The notes under the pieces are model-generated. The model was not told the DNA's origin. It did no database searches and was given only the letters and a program-made list of their open reading frames with translations. A DNA stretch of 64,000 nucleotides, from assembly GCF_927798175.1 (NCBI RefSeq), contig NZ_CAKMMP010000021.1, positions 53,028-117,027 of the forward strand. The letters are read 5' to 3'. This stretch comes from Paenibacillus sp. JJ-223 (GTDB lineage: Bacteria > Bacillota > Bacilli > Paenibacillales > Paenibacillaceae). Positions 45,224 through 54,117 of the stretch are shown in pieces (position 1 is the first letter of the stretch; every line of letters starts with the position of its first letter). The translations under genes were made by a program, and so were the position numbers.

Positions 45224-46267
45224 TTAGCCTCCGATCTCCACCAAAATCTTCGCATGGCTCTTATCGCTCATCAACAGCTCCAGGCCGTCCTGCACGATAT
45301 CATCCAATTTGATCTTTTTGGTGATGACCTGTTTCACATCAAGTGCTCCTTCTGCAATCAGCGAGATTACCTCTGGAAAGATATGGCGATATGCCAATGT
45401 CGCGGTCAGATTTGCTTCCTTGACCAGCAGTACGAAGAAGTTCACTTGAAGCGGGTTCGGAATCGCAGCGATGACCACGACTTCCCCGCCTTTTTTGACT
45501 ACGGCTACAGCACTGTCCATCGTTGGCTGCACGCCAGCCGCTTCATATGCAACGTCGATTCCACCCGATTGCTGCAGGATGACTTCGGTGGCATTGACTT
45601 TGGCGCTGTTCACCGGAATCGCTCCCAATTGGGCTGCCAGGTTCAGGCGTTCCTCAAACACATCGACGGCATAGATTTGAGAGGCACCGGCAGCTTTGGC
45701 CGACAAAATGGTCAATAAACCGATCGGACCGGCTCCGTATACCGCTACCTTGTTCCCCACTTTCAGCTTGCTGTGACGCACCGCGTGAAAAGCTACAGCT
45801 GTCGGCTCTACAAGCGCGCCTTCCTCAAAGGATACGTTATCCGGTAACGGATGCACCATATAGGCTTCGACCACTACATACTCGGCAAAACCGCCATCGC
45901 CATTCAGCCCAACGAATCCGAATTCGGTACATTGATTATACCGTCCCTGGATACAGTACTCACATTTTCCGCAATGATAGAGCGGCTCCACCACGACCCG
46001 ATCGCCTACGCTGATACCGCTTACATTCTCTCCCAGTTCACTGACGGTTCCTGCAAACTCGTGCCCGAGCGTGAGCGGAGCTTTCTGTCCCGAGAGCGGA
46101 TGATTCTCTCCCTCCTGAATCCCTACGCCATGGTGATAAGCGTGCAAGTCGCTGCCGCAAATGCCGGCATACTCCACTTTAATCTTAACCTGACCCGCCT
46201 GAGCGACCGGAACCTCGCGATTTTCCACGCGAACGTCTTTATGTCCATACCATACCGCTGCTTTCAT
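45224..46267 (-). CDS. bdhA: Zinc-dependent alcohol dehydrogenase, 2,3-butanediol dehydrogenase-like
   Basis: A 347-residue medium-chain dehydrogenase starting at ATG 46267 behind AAAGGGG (the ATG at 46276 directly abuts that site). Catalytic zinc ligands: CGSDLHAYHHG (Cys) and LGHEFAG (His, Glu). Structural zinc: CGKCEYCIQGRYNQC. The NAD(P) motif is GAGPIG (residue ~175). The sequence GENHPLSGQKAPLTLGHE is typical of butanediol dehydrogenases, which interconvert acetoin and 2,3-butanediol. It is divergent from a LysR regulator at 46410, with a palindrome between, so is probably its target. Confidence 0.85.
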   Translation of the reverse strand: MKAAVWYGHKDVRVENREVPVAQAGQVKIKVEYAGICGSDLHAYHHGVGIQEGENHPLSGQKAPLTLGHEFAGTVSELGENVSGISVGDRVVVEPLYHCGKCEYCIQGRYNQCTEFGFVGLNGDGGFAEYVVVEAYMVHPLPDNVSFEEGALVEPTAVAFHAVRHSKLKVGNKVAVYGAGPIGLLTILSAKAAGASQIYAVDVFEERLNLAAQLGAIPVNSAKVNATEVILQQSGGIDVAYEAAGVQPTMDSAVAVVKKGGEVVVIAAIPNPLQVNFFVLLVKEANLTATLAYRHIFPEVISLIAEGALDVKQVITKKIKLDDIVQDGLELLMSDKSHAKILVEIGG

Positions 46268-46365
46268 CACGTTCATCCCCTTTGTCTACATGCCTAATAG
46301 CAATGAATGTCATGCTTGTCTTTTTATTATATCGCCGTTCATGTATTATTCATATTTATAGATAT

Positions 46366-46379
46366 TAATGTTAACATTA
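46366..46379. promoter_or_regulatory. Palindromic operator between bdhA-like and LysR genes
   Basis: TAATGTTAACATTA is a perfect 14-bp palindrome of the T-N11-A type bound by LysR-type regulators, about 30 bases before the LysR start. Confidence 0.6.
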
Positions 46380-46409
46380 GATATATTAATACTAAACGGA
46401 GATGAGATC

Positions 46410-47315
46410 ATGAATCTGGAACAGCTTGAATATGTCGTCGAAATCGCCAAAACCCAATCGTTCTCCGCTGCCTCGGAGCATCTTCATGTCACGCAATCCG
46501 CGATTAGCCAATCCGTTCATCGACTGGAGAAAGAACTAGGGATGACCCTGTTCGAACGCTCCAGACAAGGTACCCACCCCACGTCTGAAGGCAAACAATT
46601 TATTGCCAAAGCGTTAGACATTTTGCAACGAATCGATGAATTGAAATCGCTGAACGCCGAATCGTCCTCCCTGACCGGAGAGCTTCATGTGGCTACTTTC
46701 CCCAGTGTCATGCCTTATCTTGTCCAGTCTGCTGCAGAGATGAAGCGAGAGCATCCGCAGCTAAGCATTGCCATTGAAGAGAAAGGGTCGATGGAGATCA
46801 TTGAGGATATCCGCAACAATAAAACCCATCTGGGCTTTATCGCGATCTACACCAAGCAGCTGCGGGAATTCGACGGTCTGCATTTCACGCCCATGTATTC
46901 CGGCAAGCTCGTCGTATGCACCCATCATCTGTCCGAATTGGCCAAACAGCCGCGCGTTACGCCTGACCAATTGAAAGAACATAAACTCGCCCTGTACCGG
47001 GACGGCTTCATCGAGGATTTTCTCCGGGAGTTCACGTATGATTACGGGCCACTGTCCATCCTGTTCAAAACCAATAACTCCGAAGCCATTAGCACCGTGT
47101 TAAAAAACAATATCGCGGCTACAATCGGCCACGACTATTCCTTTTACCAGCATCCGCTGTGGAAAGAAGGTTTGGTCAAAATGGTCGAGATTGCCGAGAT
47201 CGAACAGCCCAAGATGCAAATCGGCTTCGTGCAGACGGAATCCAAAGAGGTCGCCGCTGCCGCAGAACGATTCGCCCGGCGTTTCAGACAGGCCATCGAG
47301 CTGGATCATCTGTAA
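46410..47315 (+). CDS. LysR family transcriptional regulator
   Basis: A 301-residue LysR protein starting at ATG 46410 (MNLEQLEYVVEIAKTQSF), behind GGAGATGAG; an earlier frame start at 46368 is not supported. The winged helix-turn-helix is residues 1-60 (AASEHLHVTQSAISQSVHRLE), and the rest is the two-part effector-binding domain. It is divergent from the dehydrogenase gene with a LysR-type operator between, so it probably controls that gene in response to acetoin or redox state; the effector is inferred. A chemoreceptor remnant converges on its 3' end. Confidence 0.9.
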   Translation: MNLEQLEYVVEIAKTQSFSAASEHLHVTQSAISQSVHRLEKELGMTLFERSRQGTHPTSEGKQFIAKALDILQRIDELKSLNAESSSLTGELHVATFPSVMPYLVQSAAEMKREHPQLSIAIEEKGSMEIIEDIRNNKTHLGFIAIYTKQLREFDGLHFTPMYSGKLVVCTHHLSELAKQPRVTPDQLKEHKLALYRDGFIEDFLREFTYDYGPLSILFKTNNSEAISTVLKNNIAATIGHDYSFYQHPLWKEGLVKMVEIAEIEQPKMQIGFVQTESKEVAAAAERFARRFRQAIELDHL

Positions 47316-47338
47316 TCATGCGAACACAAAGCTCCTTG

Positions 47339-47564
47339 TTATACCTTCACTTTTCTCACAGCTTCGCTCATCTCGTTCGTCTGCTGCTCCAGCATGTCTG
47401 AGGTTTGCGCCACCACAGCAGCAGACTACTCCATCCGACACATCCGAGATATTTTCCATCTGTTTCTTCATAAGGTTCATGCTATGTTTGCCGGACTCAG
47501 CGGTCGCAAGTGCAGTCGTTGCCGCATCCGACACCACCATAGACGATTCAGGCTCATTGGGCAA
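47339..47564 (-). pseudogene. Remnant of a methyl-accepting chemotaxis protein C-terminus
   Basis: The minus strand reads ALATAESGKHSMNLMKKQ and MENISDVSDGV, then after a frameshift near 47430, VVAQTSDMLEQQTNEMSEAV ending RKVKV and a stop. This is the C-terminal end of a chemoreceptor signalling domain. The receptor's sensor and most of the signalling region are missing. Only the terminal ~75 codons remain. Confidence 0.65.
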
Positions 47565-47594
47565 AAAAACTCCAACGCCAAAAGCGTTAGAGTC
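47562..47594 (-). terminator. Terminator of the second toxin locus
   Basis: On the minus strand, ACTCTAACGC...GCGTTGGAGT is followed by seven T's. Confidence 0.8.
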
Positions 47595-47597
47595 TGT

Positions 47598-47798
47598 TCA
47601 TTTTTTAATGATTGAATTTAGGCCAAGCATGAGCGCATCTCTAAGAATATCGGTGTAATTGTCATATTCCTTTTCTACTTTTATCTTATCAAAAACTTGT
47701 TTTATAGTCCCATCGATCACAACAGTAAGTCCCTCTACCTCAATCTCAGTATTTCCTTTACGAAATTTATCGCTAATTATGGTTAGTTTGTCACTCAT
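47598..47798 (-). CDS. Small hypothetical protein
   Basis: A 66-residue protein with a very strong AAAGGAGGAGG ribosome site seven bases before the ATG. The C-terminal part (EYDNYTDILRDALMLGLNSII) is an amphipathic helix pair; the N-terminal half looks like beta-strands. No family is recognised, though such small proteins occur with prophage and toxin loci. It is the last gene before the locus terminator, about 155 bases behind the immunity gene. Confidence 0.6.
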   Translation of the reverse strand: MSDKLTIISDKFRKGNTEIEVEGLTVVIDGTIKQVFDKIKVEKEYDNYTDILRDALMLGLNSIIKK

Positions 47799-47952
47799 GT
47801 TAGTCCTCCTCCTTTAAATGGAATGATCAAGGTAAATAAGCCTTCTGAGTAATGTCGTTATTTTTAGTTCTTGTTAATAATCCGTTGTACGTCTTCTTTG
47901 CTTTCTACCTCAAAGGTTGCATAGGACTGTATAGTTGACATTTGCTTATGAC

Positions 47953-48360
47953 TCAGTTCGATTTATAAGGAATATCTATGTCCGCTCCAACTTCATCGAT
48001 GGTTTCTTCAATGATTTCCCTAACTTGCTTGTCCAAATCCATATTCAACGCTGATTTCATTAACTCATAACTTTTTGCCAGATTCAGATTTACAACTACA
48101 TAAGTATAATAATCAACTAGCTCAGCAGATGAAACATCCCACAGTTTTTGCACAATATGATCTACTCTTGATCGTAGATTAAATTCCAATAATTCGTGGG
48201 TATAAACCTTTCTATCAGCTAATTCTGATAAGGTTTCTAAAACGTCTATGCTGTCCAATTTCTCTACGTTTTCAACCAAATCCAAGTAAGCTTCAAAGTG
48301 TTTGTTTAAATCTTCTTTGGACATTACATCAGGTAAATTTTTAAAATCCGAAAGTTTCAT
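47953..48360 (-). CDS. Probable immunity protein of the second WXG100 toxin
   Basis: A 135-residue acidic helical protein. Its ATG lies two bases after the toxin stop codon, and its GGAGG ribosome site is inside the toxin's last codons, so translation is coupled. It has no signal peptide or recognised domain. Position and acidity make it the cognate immunity protein. It is not related to the immunity proteins of the first locus as far as I can see. Confidence 0.65.
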   Translation of the reverse strand: MKLSDFKNLPDVMSKEDLNKHFEAYLDLVENVEKLDSIDVLETLSELADRKVYTHELLEFNLRSRVDHIVQKLWDVSSAELVDYYTYVVVNLNLAKSYELMKSALNMDLDKQVREIIEETIDEVGADIDIPYKSN

Positions 48361-48362
48361 AC

Positions 48363-49640
48363 TTATCCTCCAATATTAACAGGTATATGAGTTATATTTT
48401 GCTGATTGTTTCTATATAGATTACCATCTGTGCCTAAGTACTTTTTGCCAATCTTAATTTGTGCAGTCCATCCATTATATGAATTACTTGTTAAAAGCTC
48501 TTCTTCCGTCAATATACCTTGTAAATTTTGCTGTGGTGAATGCCATTTTATTTCTATCTTCTTATTCTCGTAAAGAAAATTATACTTAAATCCTTCCTCT
48601 ATGATTCCAGGGTCGGGCTTGAATTTATTAACACCTTCGGGAGGAACCAATCCTTTCAAATAACTTTCATTAATTCTCCCACCATTTAGCACTCCTTCAG
48701 CAAGATTGAAATTACCTGCGTTATCAACAATTGTGCTCATATTCAATTTATGTTCATGAATACTTTTTGAGAGTAGTCTTTCATTTTCCAAATAAATTTT
48801 CACATTGGATGATTTCCTCACCATCTTACTATCGACGATATTATCCATTACTCGAAGACGTTGATCTTGAAATCCATTAAACATTTGTCCTTTACCTGGT
48901 GGACGATTGAAGGCTTTTATTTTTACGCCGCCTCCTGATGAAGTTAGCAGATTATGCGGCTTAATTAAAGAAGAGGCATATCCGGTTCCAACCAACATCC
49001 CTCCCATACCTATCATATTAGCCCAGTGCTCACTAGACCAGGCATTGGTTGGAAAGGTAGCCTCCCGGATTGTGCCATGAATACCGAATGTAAGCCAATT
49101 GGCTGTATCATTGGGAGAATTGAAAGCTTTATCTGCTCGGTCTACATATCCCTGAACCAGACCACTCGGAATACCGAACGTCCAGTAATCCAGAAATCCA
49201 CCTACACTATCATAACGTTTTTGATATCGATCGTCCGCAGATTGCAAAAAGGTACGACCCAACTCTGCCAAACTGTCAGTCGATTTTTGAAATACATTAC
49301 GAGTATCCACTTCAGGAGCCCTGCACTCATCCGGCGGCGGTGGCGCACACTTCGGGTCATAAGATCGTGTCGCTTGCTGATCTGCCAATCTGAATTTCTC
49401 AGCATGTCCTTCTAGTTCTTTTGCAATCGATAGGGTTAATGAAGTGAAGTTATCCATTACCCTCTGTGCAACTACAAAATCAACATAAAATCTTTCCTTC
49501 GCGCTACCGTTCCACTGCCTTTCAATTTCAAATAACCGTTGTTTCAAGCTGCTGTTCATCTGAAAAATCTGACCTTGGGCTGCTGCAAACTGTTTTGAAA
49601 CAGATAACAAATGTTCAGGTGTTACTTTTATCGTCGTCAT
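48363..49640 (-). CDS. WXG100-type polymorphic toxin, second locus
   Basis: A 425-residue protein starting at ATG 49640 behind GAGGT. The N-terminal ~95 residues are the WXG100 hairpin with WNG at residues 43-45, the type VII secretion signal. A proline-rich, cysteine-containing linker follows (DPKCAPPPPDECRAPE), then a glycine-rich pretoxin segment (~135-250) and a C-terminal tip. The tip (IEIKWHSPQ, SYNGWTAQIKIGKKYL, DGNLYRN) resembles polymorphic toxin type 30-like domains; that name is tentative and the activity unknown. It is followed at once by its immunity gene. No secretion apparatus genes are nearby. Confidence 0.72.
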   Translation of the reverse strand: MTTIKVTPEHLLSVSKQFAAAQGQIFQMNSSLKQRLFEIERQWNGSAKERFYVDFVVAQRVMDNFTSLTLSIAKELEGHAEKFRLADQQATRSYDPKCAPPPPDECRAPEVDTRNVFQKSTDSLAELGRTFLQSADDRYQKRYDSVGGFLDYWTFGIPSGLVQGYVDRADKAFNSPNDTANWLTFGIHGTIREATFPTNAWSSEHWANMIGMGGMLVGTGYASSLIKPHNLLTSSGGGVKIKAFNRPPGKGQMFNGFQDQRLRVMDNIVDSKMVRKSSNVKIYLENERLLSKSIHEHKLNMSTIVDNAGNFNLAEGVLNGGRINESYLKGLVPPEGVNKFKPDPGIIEEGFKYNFLYENKKIEIKWHSPQQNLQGILTEEELLTSNSYNGWTAQIKIGKKYLGTDGNLYRNNQQNITHIPVNIGG

Positions 49641-50164
49641 GTAGTACCTCATTCTGAATTTATACTTCGTTGTTATATGAATGATGAATTGTTAGGATAC
49701 TCTACGATTCTAATTTACATATGCCAATTATTTTAAAGTGAACACAGATGATTTTGTAGAGGCTGTTGGTTTATATATCTAGTTCGTACTTCGTAGTTCG
49801 TATTACCCCTCATTTCCTCAGCCAAAAACACTGTAGCGCGGACACAAAGTTGTTTAGCGATTTTCCTATTTTATGTATCTCTCATACTCTTATTCTATTC
49901 ACTTTTAATTCTAACGAACATCAGACGCACTATGAGCCACAAATTAGTACCATTGAAAATGTAACGAACCTGAGACACGTTATCTCATCTCCAAAGCAAA
50001 GATATTAACCACTAACGCGCAAATAAGACTGATGATGTTCGTTAGAAAATTCAACACGGCAAAACACACTATATAAGGTGTGTCATGTTCGTCAGAGTTC
50101 CACAGGGCGATCATATCAAACGATCAGCGTCAGTTTTCACCTACAGTCGCTTCATGCCTGCTGC
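49641..50164. other. Intergenic region between endonuclease V and the second toxin
   Basis: No gene is seen. It contains the second 186-bp repeat (49910-50095) and must hold the toxin promoter. No classical terminator for nfi is visible, so the repeat may serve as its 3' end. Confidence 0.55.
49910..50095. repeat. 186-bp palindromic intergenic repeat, copy 2
   Basis: Units at 49910-49933, 49960-49983 (forward), 50023-50045 and 50073-50095 (inverted). The pair spacing of 50 bases, the 39-40 base middle gap and the total length of 186 are identical to copy 1 at 33583-33768. The inner forward unit reads TAACGAACCTGAGACACGTT. The sequence between the units is not conserved. Confidence 0.85.
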
Positions 50165-50890
50165 TCACTCTGCTGCCTCCGACTCTCGCATAACGGCAGC
50201 CCTGCACTTCTTCGTTTCCAAATCGGCCAGCCGTACAGGGATCGGCAATCGGCTCTCTTTATTGACCAGCCCCAGCACCATGCCGGTGGCCGTATCGAGA
50301 TCGATCCAGTTCCCGCAGGACACGAACACGGGCTTGACGTTCTGGTGCGTACGAAGCGTGCGCCCGTATACTCTGTCGTCAACGACGATATCCGTGTAAG
50401 CTCCCGCCTTATCCGCGGGCATTACATAGTCCGTGTCGCCGATTTTCAGATAACTCTTTGCAACGCCAATCGTAGGTTTGTTCATATAAAAGGAAGCATG
50501 CGTGGCAATGCCCATATTCCGCGGGTGCAGGAATCCGTTGCCGTCGAACATGACGATGTCCGGATCGTGCTCCAACTGCTTGAAGGTGTCCATGATCAGC
50601 GGCAGCTCCCTGAACGACAAATACCCCGGAATATAAGGCACCTTGATCTCGTCCCGCAGCGATTGCACCTCCAGCACGGCATGCGTGCGAACATCCACGA
50701 CACAGATGCAGCATACGGCATGCGTGGTTCCCGCGCTTTCCCAATATGCAAGATCAACGCCAGCGACAAGGCGTATATCTTCTTGATTCAGTCGATTAGT
50801 CAACTCGATGTGGCGGACCAATTCAAGCTGAATTCGATTGAACGTTTCCTCCGTCCATTGATCCGGCAATATTTGCTCCATGGCTTTCAT
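50165..50890 (-). CDS. nfi: Endonuclease V
   Basis: A 241-residue enzyme starting at ATG 50890 (MKAMEQIL), behind a GGGG site; a longer frame from 50917 is possible. Family motifs: VAGVDLAYW near residue 45 (catalytic Asp), VMFDGNGFLHPRNMGIATHASF near residue 115 (catalytic Asp and the histidine-rich loop), and IGVAKSYL. Endonuclease V cuts the second phosphodiester 3' to inosine in DNA, starting repair of deaminated adenine. The N-terminus is somewhat divergent, but the active-site residues are present. Monocistronic. Confidence 0.9.
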   Translation of the reverse strand: MKAMEQILPDQWTEETFNRIQLELVRHIELTNRLNQEDIRLVAGVDLAYWESAGTTHAVCCICVVDVRTHAVLEVQSLRDEIKVPYIPGYLSFRELPLIMDTFKQLEHDPDIVMFDGNGFLHPRNMGIATHASFYMNKPTIGVAKSYLKIGDTDYVMPADKAGAYTDIVVDDRVYGRTLRTHQNVKPVFVSCGNWIDLDTATGMVLGLVNKESRLPIPVRLADLETKKCRAAVMRESEAAE

Positions 50891-50969
50891 CAGTTTTCCC
50901 CATTCCCTTCCTTTCATTGTGCATCCACGTTCTCTTAATCCCCTCTATTCTACACTGTCATTACACGCA

Positions 50970-51010
50970 AAAAAACAAAAAGGCACCCTGACGCCAATGT
51001 CAGGATGCCT
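50970..51010 (-). terminator. Terminator of the permease gene
   Basis: On the minus strand, AGGCATCCTGAC...GTCAGGGTGCCT is followed by TTTTTG. Confidence 0.8.
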
Positions 51011-51050
51011 CTCGTCATGTTCTTACGCACAGCGGTCTCCAACTCAATGC

Positions 51051-52400
51051 TTATGCTCCTCTTTTCGTTTTCCGAAAACGAACAAGCGACCACAAAATAA
51101 GGACGGCGAGCACCGCAAGACAAATGCTGATGCTGAACCGGTTTCCCTCATCGAAAATAAACATAATGGCAATCACGCCAAGGCACAGCACCACCGCTCC
51201 CGTAATGTAAGGGAATCCCCACAGCTTGAAGGTCGGCTGCACGGGATATTGCTTGCGCAGCTTCAACTGCGATGCCGCGATGCAGATCCAGACCAGGATG
51301 ACGACGAAGCCCGGCACCGCCAGCAGCACGCGGAACAACTGGTCCTGGGCGAACAGTCCGAGCAAGGAGCCTGCCAGCAAAATGACCGCGCAAAACAGCA
51401 GCGTATTGATCGGGCTGCCGCTGCGATTCGTGCGGGCCAACGCCTTCGGCGCTTCTCCCCCGACGGCCATGGAATGCAGCATACGGGATGCTCCGTAGAT
51501 ACCGGAATTGGCCGCGGACAGCACCGCCGTCACCAGAATGAAGTTCATGATGTGTGCCGCGCCCGGCAACCCGGTGGACGCAAGCACCTGCACGAACGGA
51601 CTGCTCTCCGGTCCAAGTTCATTCCACGGAATGAGCCCGCAAATAATAAGGATCGGCAAGGTGAAAAACAGCATGATGCGCAGAATCAGGTTTCCCACCA
51701 CTTTGGGCAGCACGCGCTCCGCATTTTCCGTCTCGGTCAAGGTCATACCGATCAGTTCGGAACCGCCGTAAGAGAACATGACCACGAGCAGCGCCGAGAA
51801 AATCGATGACCAGCCGTTCGGCAGGAAGCCGCCGGACTGGGTATAATTTTGCAGATAGGGGGTATTATCGCTCGGAATGATGCCAAAGATCAACCCCGCG
51901 CCAAGCACGATAAAGACGATGATCATCGCTACTTTGATCCCTGCCAGCCAAAATTCGAATTCGCCGAAGACACCGACGCTGAGCAAGTTGACCGATATTA
52001 TGAACGCGGCGCACAACAGGCTGAGCACCCACAGCGGCACCCCCGGGAACCAGTACTGCAGGAAGCTGCCTGCCGCGATGACCTCAATCACGCAGACGGA
52101 GAGCCACAGGAAACAATACATCCATCCCATGACGAAAGATACCCTGCTGCCAAAGGCCTGCTGGATGAAGTCTTTCATGTTTTTGTTTTTGTACACGGTG
52201 GCCATTTCGGCCATCGCGGCCATGACCACGAGCAACAGCAATCCCGCGAAAATGTAAGTAATGACGACGCCGGGGCCGGCCAGTCCGATCGTTTCGCTGC
52301 TGCCTTTGAATATGCCCGTTCCGATGACGCCGCCCATGGCCATCAGGCTGATATGCCTTGCCTTAAGCTTTTTTTGCAATGTTCCTTCTGTCTGAGCCAT
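51051..52400 (-). CDS. Amino acid permease (APC superfamily, AAT-like)
   Basis: A 449-residue integral membrane protein with 12 predicted transmembrane helices, the standard length. The N-terminal signature LMAMGGVIGTGIFKGSS is the unwound helix-1 substrate site of amino acid permeases, and SYGGSELIGMTLTETEN in helix 6 is the AAT family mark. It should take up an amino acid with protons; which one cannot be read. GGGAGG lies 11 bases upstream. Monocistronic with its own terminator. Confidence 0.9.
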   Translation of the reverse strand: MAQTEGTLQKKLKARHISLMAMGGVIGTGIFKGSSETIGLAGPGVVITYIFAGLLLLVVMAAMAEMATVYKNKNMKDFIQQAFGSRVSFVMGWMYCFLWLSVCVIEVIAAGSFLQYWFPGVPLWVLSLLCAAFIISVNLLSVGVFGEFEFWLAGIKVAMIIVFIVLGAGLIFGIIPSDNTPYLQNYTQSGGFLPNGWSSIFSALLVVMFSYGGSELIGMTLTETENAERVLPKVVGNLILRIMLFFTLPILIICGLIPWNELGPESSPFVQVLASTGLPGAAHIMNFILVTAVLSAANSGIYGASRMLHSMAVGGEAPKALARTNRSGSPINTLLFCAVILLAGSLLGLFAQDQLFRVLLAVPGFVVILVWICIAASQLKLRKQYPVQPTFKLWGFPYITGAVVLCLGVIAIMFIFDEGNRFSISICLAVLAVLILWSLVRFRKTKRGA

Positions 52401-52568
52401 TGAATTGAAGTCCTCCCGAGTAAAACGTCTGTCTGCATAGCTTCTTGGCGTTCAAGCGCTAAACAACATAATGTCCAGTATACCCGATTATTCATGACTC
52501 AGCACGTAAGTTTTTTATATCCAAAACCACCCACATTGAGACGTCAAGGAGGATCGATTGGAAAGATG

Positions 52569-52596
52569 AAAAAAAGCCCTGCATTATTGCAAAGCT
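52569..52596 (-). terminator. Terminator of the GNAT gene
   Basis: On the minus strand, AGCTTTGCA...TGCAGGGCT (with wobble pairs) is followed by seven T's. Confidence 0.6.
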
Positions 52597-52668
52597 CCCA
52601 TTTATTCGCATTTAATGCCTATTCGTTTTTGTTTTGACACATTCCGGATCGGTCTATTCCATCTCCGT

Positions 52669-53124
52669 CTATAATTCTTTCGTCATAAAGGCACTGTTCG
52701 GGTCCGGCGCATAATCGGCGAAAGGTCCGCAGTAACTGAAACCGAAATCCTCATACAGCTTCCGTGCGGGAATGAAAGAATCCATCGATCCCGTCTCCAG
52801 GCTGAGGCGCTTGTACCCCCGCTCTTTCGCCACCTCGATAATGTGGGCAAGGATGTTCCTTGCCACGCCTTTGCGCAAATGCGCCGCTGCCGTACGCATC
52901 GATTTCAGTTCGCCGTGCTGCGAATCCAGCTCCTTCATCGCACCGCAGCCCATCAGTTCTTCGCCTTCCCATGCGCACCAGAACGTTACCTCCGGCCTTT
53001 TCAATCCTTCCAGATCCAGCGCATGCACGCTTTCCGGCGGCGAATCGGCAAACATGCCTGCCAAATGCTCCGCGATCAATGCTTTAACTTGATTTCCGCT
53101 TAAATCGTCTACCCGAATCTCCAA
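52669..53124 (-). CDS. GNAT family N-acetyltransferase
   Basis: A 151-residue enzyme. I place the start at TTG 53124 (MEIRVDDLSG), because CAGGAG lies eight bases upstream and this is the usual start of the family; the longer frame from 53196 adds a poorly conserved tail. The acetyl-CoA motif is HLRKGVARNILAHI, preceded by GELKSMRT and followed by LSLETGSMDSFIPARKLYEDFGF. The YitI-like layout suggests a small-molecule acetyltransferase; the substrate is unknown. Confidence 0.82.
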   Translation of the reverse strand: MEIRVDDLSGNQVKALIAEHLAGMFADSPPESVHALDLEGLKRPEVTFWCAWEGEELMGCGAMKELDSQHGELKSMRTAAAHLRKGVARNILAHIIEVAKERGYKRLSLETGSMDSFIPARKLYEDFGFSYCGPFADYAPDPNSAFMTKEL

Positions 53125-53407
53125 TCCGACCACTCCTGCCAACGTATGATACCACCCGAATATCCTGCAATCATTGCCGGAAACGCGGATGTTCAAATTT
53201 CAACTTTCTCCTATTTTACTACCATGTCAGGTTTTATCACAAGATTCATCTGTGACGTCAATCGGTTCCTATTGCCAGTTACGCCCTGATCGAATACGAT
53301 GAAGCTAACTCACAGCAAAGGGGCGAGGTTATTGCGTACGTTCAACATATCGGCCAGTCGTTCAGAGGTGAAATCATACTACTAACCCCATTTCAAAGGA
53401 GAAGCCC

Positions 53408-53980
53408 ATGACCTTGACAACATCGCATCTGTTTTATGGCAAACGCCTGAAATTGACAGCTCCCCGCGCGGAAGACGTGCAGGTTATGCTGCAATGGAAT
53501 GAAGATCCCGAATACCTGCGGAATGTGGACACCGACCTCGCTGTCCCTTTCTCGGAAAAACAACTTGAGGATGAAGGCGAAACCAAACACCGGGAAGTGT
53601 ATTTCCGGTTGCGCACGCGGGAAGACGATCGACTGATCGGTTTTGTCGTCATCCATGGCATCGAGTGGAACAATCGTACGGGTCAGCTCGCAATCGGCAT
53701 CGGGCTTGCGGAACATCGCGGCAAAGGGTACGGCACGGAAGCGCTGCAACTGATGCTGCGCTACGCTTTCTACGAAATGAATCTGGACCGGGTCGGCCTG
53801 GACGTTATCGCGTACAACGAACGAGCCATCCGCGCATACGAAAAAGTCGGCTTTCAGTTGGAGGGACGCATTCGTTCTGCCGTATACCGCGATGGCAAGC
53901 GATATGACCGGCTGATGATGGGTATGCTGCGCGAAGAGTGGGAAGCCGGTCAATCCACCCCTATGGAGGGAAAAGCATGA
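53408..53980 (+). CDS. GNAT family N-acetyltransferase (RimJ/RimL-like)
   Basis: A 190-residue acetyltransferase with the RimJ/RimL layout: KRLKLTAPRAEDV at the start, the strand GQLAIGIGL, the acetyl-CoA loop EHRGKGYGTEALQLML, then NLDRVGLDVIAYNERAIRAY and YEKVGFQLEGRIRSAVYRDG. It probably acetylates an amine on a protein, peptide or antibiotic. AAAGGAG precedes the ATG. Its stop overlaps the start of a 21-codon frame at 53977. Confidence 0.87.
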   Translation: MTLTTSHLFYGKRLKLTAPRAEDVQVMLQWNEDPEYLRNVDTDLAVPFSEKQLEDEGETKHREVYFRLRTREDDRLIGFVVIHGIEWNNRTGQLAIGIGLAEHRGKGYGTEALQLMLRYAFYEMNLDRVGLDVIAYNERAIRAYEKVGFQLEGRIRSAVYRDGKRYDRLMMGMLREEWEAGQSTPMEGKA

Positions 53981-54042
53981 CAAGGAATGCGGAAGTCAGC
54001 GAATGGATCGGGCACATTCCAAGCTCACCCGCTGCGCTTTAG
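53977..54042 (+). CDS. Possible 21-residue coupled peptide
   Basis: An ATG overlaps the acetyltransferase stop (ATGA), with GGAGGG seven bases upstream. The frame is only 21 codons. It could be a real microprotein or the remnant of a longer gene. A terminator follows directly. Confidence 0.3.
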   Translation: MTRNAEVSEWIGHIPSSPAAL

Positions 54043-54057
54043 CCCTTCCTTGCGGCA

Positions 54058-54110
54058 GCAAAAAAGCCTGTTTGCACCCATGTTACGCGGGCTGCAAGCA
54101 GGCCTTTTTC
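54058..54110. terminator. Bidirectional terminator
   Basis: GCCTGTTTGCA pairs with TGCAAGCAGGC, with A and T runs on both outer sides, between a plus-strand and a minus-strand gene. Confidence 0.75.
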
Positions 54111-54117
54111 ATTCCGC

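Noticed and set aside
47864..47941. A 25-codon minus-strand frame starting MSTIQSYATFEV
   Set aside because: No ribosome site; might be a gene fragment, but cannot be supported.
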